A DNA stretch of 13,957 nucleotides. Source: Nitrospinota bacterium. GTDB taxonomy: Bacteria; Nitrospinota; Nitrospinia; UBA9942. Positions 12,304 through 13,957 of the stretch are shown here, in pieces; the first letter of the stretch is position 1; every line of letters begins with the position of its first letter. Position numbers and translations under genes: made by a program. The notes beneath the pieces are model-generated. The model saw nothing but the letters and a program-made list of their open reading frames with translations, was not told where the DNA came from and did no database searches. The stretch lies in contig DNJG01000050.1 of assembly GCA_003489165.1 (NCBI GenBank), positions 350 to 14,306 on the forward strand. The letters run 5' to 3'.

Positions 12304-13957
12304 TTTTGATAAACTCTGGATTCTGTTTCAATATCTCCTCATATTCTCTCTGCATCCCAAGTTTATAATAGGACTTTGCAAGATAGAATTGCATCTCTTT
12401 TAACTCCCTGTTTATAGCCCTTCCTCTTTCAAAAATAGATACTGCATCTTTATACATCCCCTTTACATAATATTCATATCCAGCCTCAAAATAGGCAAAT
12501 CCAAGATATGGGTCAAATGGGTTCTCCATCTCTGCCATTCTATATTCCTCAATCTCTCTATCAAATAAATTCTCAGAGTGATACAACCTGCCTTCTATTA
12601 TATGCCCTCTCCCTTTAAAATAAGTTAGGAGTTGGGAGTTGGAAGTTGGGAGGATTGAAGTGGGTAATTCTCTGAACTTACTCAATTCTCTGAAGTTCTG
12701 AACTGCAGACTCTGAACGCCTCCATATATATTTTGGGGCAGAGAATTCAATATACGGCTTATCATCTGTATTTAATTCTGCTCCTTCTGTAAATTTTGAA
12801 ACACCTTTCTCATCCATTATAAAAAAACTCATAAAGGCAAATGGGTTATCTCTCTCTACAATATCAGAAATCACACCTTCCTGCCTCATCTTATCCTGCA
12901 ATTGTTCCATATCTATCTTCAAAGGGGACTCTGAGCCAAGGAGGAGGAGTGTCGGCTTAACGCTGTTTATATCTCCATACCAGACAGTAACATGAGGGAA
13001 AACTTTTGAAAATGTAGCCATTATGACCTTCAAATCTTCTGTTGAAAGCTGGTATAGCGGAAGCCACTGTGCCATTAAACCACCATCTTTCAATCTGTCC
13101 TTGCTATTCTGATAATGCTCCTTTGAATAGAGATTGCCTGTCCCTGCACTGTCAGGCTGAAAGAGGTCTGATATGATTATATCGTATTTATTCTTTGTCA
13201 TGAGTATATAGTTTCTCCCATCCCATATAGTAAGCCTAAGTCTCGGGTCTTTTAATATATTATGATTTTCCTTCTCAAAAAGCCCTGCCGCATCCACAAC
13301 ACCCGGGACTATCTCAACACACTCAATATTCTTAACAGGATGCTGTCCAACGGCACCGACTGTTATACCTGAACCGAGTGATATAACAAGGACATCATCA
13401 GGTTTATTATGGAGGAGCAATGGTATATGACCAAATCTCACAGCTACATCGCCGCTTGTGGCAAGGGAATAGTTATTTACCATCAGTGTCCGAAAACGGG
13501 TGATGTCATCTTCTATTACCTTTACTGTTCCGCTTACATCCTCTTTTGAAAAAATTATATTCCCATTAATACTATAGCCAATCCCCATATTGACACCTGC
13601 CGTTGCAATCTTTCCGAATACGGCTAAAATCATAATAGCAGAAACCATGCCTGACCATTTAAGCCCATTTATCCCGGTAGGACTCTTAGAAATAATAATA
13701 ATTCCTATTATTAGATTTATAAATGAAACAAACAAAATGCTTTTTTGCACACCAAGAAATGGAATGAGTATAAAACCTGCCATAAAAGAACCAATAATAC
13801 TCCCTATGGTATTTACAGAATATACATCCCCTATCTTTCTCCCCAAAAAATTCAAATTATCTGTGTAGAGCCTTCCAATAAGGGGAAAGGTCAGCCCCAT
13901 AAGAAGTGTTGGTATTATCATTACTATCAGATTAATAACGAAGGTTATAAGTATATT
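12299..13957 (-). CDS. Membrane-anchored spermidine-synthase-like protein with C-terminal TPRs; partial, N-terminus beyond right edge
   Basis: The frame is open to the window edge (552 residues visible), so the ATG at 13921 is internal and the gene is truncated by the window. Order of parts: hydrophobic membrane segments with PTLLMGLTFPLIGRL and GDVYSVNTIGSIIGSFMAGF, as in MFS-like/SpeE fusion proteins (visible residues 1-120). A class I methyltransferase-fold domain related to polyamine aminopropyltransferase follows, with VISLGSGITVGAVGQHP (SAM-binding glycine loop), ECVEIVPGVVDAA, RLTIWDGRNYI and IIISDLFQPDSAG. A low-complexity linker leads to a C-terminal TPR-like region (about the last 100 residues, FAYFEAGYEYYVKGMYKDAVSIFERGRAI). 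True polyamine synthesis is uncertain because the usual GGGDG motif is replaced. It lies just upstream of the sigma-54 regulator. Confidence 0.9.
   Translation of the reverse strand, partial: NILITFVINLIVMIIPTLLMGLTFPLIGRLYTDNLNFLGRKIGDVYSVNTIGSIIGSFMAGFILIPFLGVQKSILFVSFINLIIGIIIISKSPTGINGLKWSGMVSAIMILAVFGKIATAGVNMGIGYSINGNIIFSKEDVSGTVKVIEDDITRFRTLMVNNYSLATSGDVAVRFGHIPLLLHNKPDDVLVISLGSGITVGAVGQHPVKNIECVEIVPGVVDAAGLFEKENHNILKDPRLRLTIWDGRNYILMTKNKYDIIISDLFQPDSAGTGNLYSKEHYQNSKDRLKDGGLMAQWLPLYQLSTEDLKVIMATFSKVFPHVTVWYGDINSVKPTLLLLGSESPLKIDMEQLQDKMRQEGVISDIVERDNPFAFMSFFIMDEKGVSKFTEGAELNTDDKPYIEFSAPKYIWRRSESAVQNFRELSKFRELPTSILPTSNSQLLTYFKGRGHIIEGRLYHSENLFDREIEEYRMAEMENPFDPYLGFAYFEAGYEYYVKGMYKDAVSIFERGRAINRELKEMQFYLAKSYYKLGMQREYEEILKQNPEFIKK
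12624..12716 (-). repeat. Heptad arrays inside the spermidine-synthase-like coding region
   Basis: Four consecutive 7-bp units of the type GTTGGGA (12624-12651) are followed within about 20 nt by four copies of a CTCTGAA/TTCTGAA heptamer between 12670 and 12716. Read on the coding strand these encode ELPTSILPTSNSQLL and FRELSKFREL, low-complexity residues at the linker between the methyltransferase-like and TPR regions. The first array is clear; the second is looser. Confidence 0.7.

Noticed and set aside
11174..12403. Plus-strand ORFs of up to 140 codons opposite the response regulator
   Set aside because: Antisense shadows; their translations are serine/phenylalanine-rich and the opposite strand encodes intact catalytic motifs.
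13919..13921. ATG as start of the spermidine-synthase-like protein
   Set aside because: The frame stays open with hydrophobic residues to the window edge and the membrane domain would be cut; the gene is partial.

Overview
The window is about 14 kb of AT-rich bacterial chromosome (roughly 40% G+C by eye) with dense, ordinary-looking genes. It contains no phage, IS, CRISPR or tRNA/rRNA signature. The split P-protein of the glycine cleavage system (separate GcvPA and GcvPB), a long-form UbiD decarboxylase, a small TalC/Fsa-type transaldolase, an NtrC-type sigma-54 activator and a membrane-bound spermidine-synthase-like protein with TPRs suggest an anaerobic or microaerophilic environmental Gram-negative lineage such as Nitrospirota or former Deltaproteobacteria. 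That placement is inference from gene content only.

Layout. (1) 1-5772, minus strand: transcribed right to left are endonuclease V (nfi), gcvT, gcvH, gcvPA, a nitroreductase and gcvPB, which runs off the left edge. Together GcvT, GcvH, GcvPA and GcvPB supply the P, H and T proteins of glycine cleavage; no L protein (dihydrolipoamide dehydrogenase) is in the window. (2) 5920-10260, plus strand: a UbiD-family decarboxylase, transaldolase, and an ABC-2 exporter pair (ATPase plus permease) separated by 1 nt. (3) 10352-13957, minus strand: a membrane/aminopropyltransferase-like/TPR protein (partial at the right edge), a sigma-54-dependent response regulator, a terminator, then a cold-shock protein that converges on the exporter at a shared hairpin.

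The most unusual content lies between and inside the genes. Many intergenic gaps are filled almost entirely by small arrays of degenerate 7-, 8- or 9-bp units, usually arranged as two facing arms with similar unit numbers (5+5 heptads at 1203-1295 and 3838-3912, 5+5 mostly 8-bp units at 3336-3432, about 4+3 heptads at 12245-12303, 3+3 and 4+4 nonads at 5798-5917 and 8437-8550). The unit sequence differs from locus to locus, while the architecture is kept. Single-arm heptad arrays also lie in frame inside the UbiD and spermidine-synthase-like genes, both at domain linkers, and a GC-rich palindrome lies in frame inside gcvPA. Arrays commonly abut start codons that lack a Shine-Dalgarno sequence and overlap stop codons of upstream genes. 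I consider this family of architecture-conserved repeats the best candidate here for an under-described genetic element.
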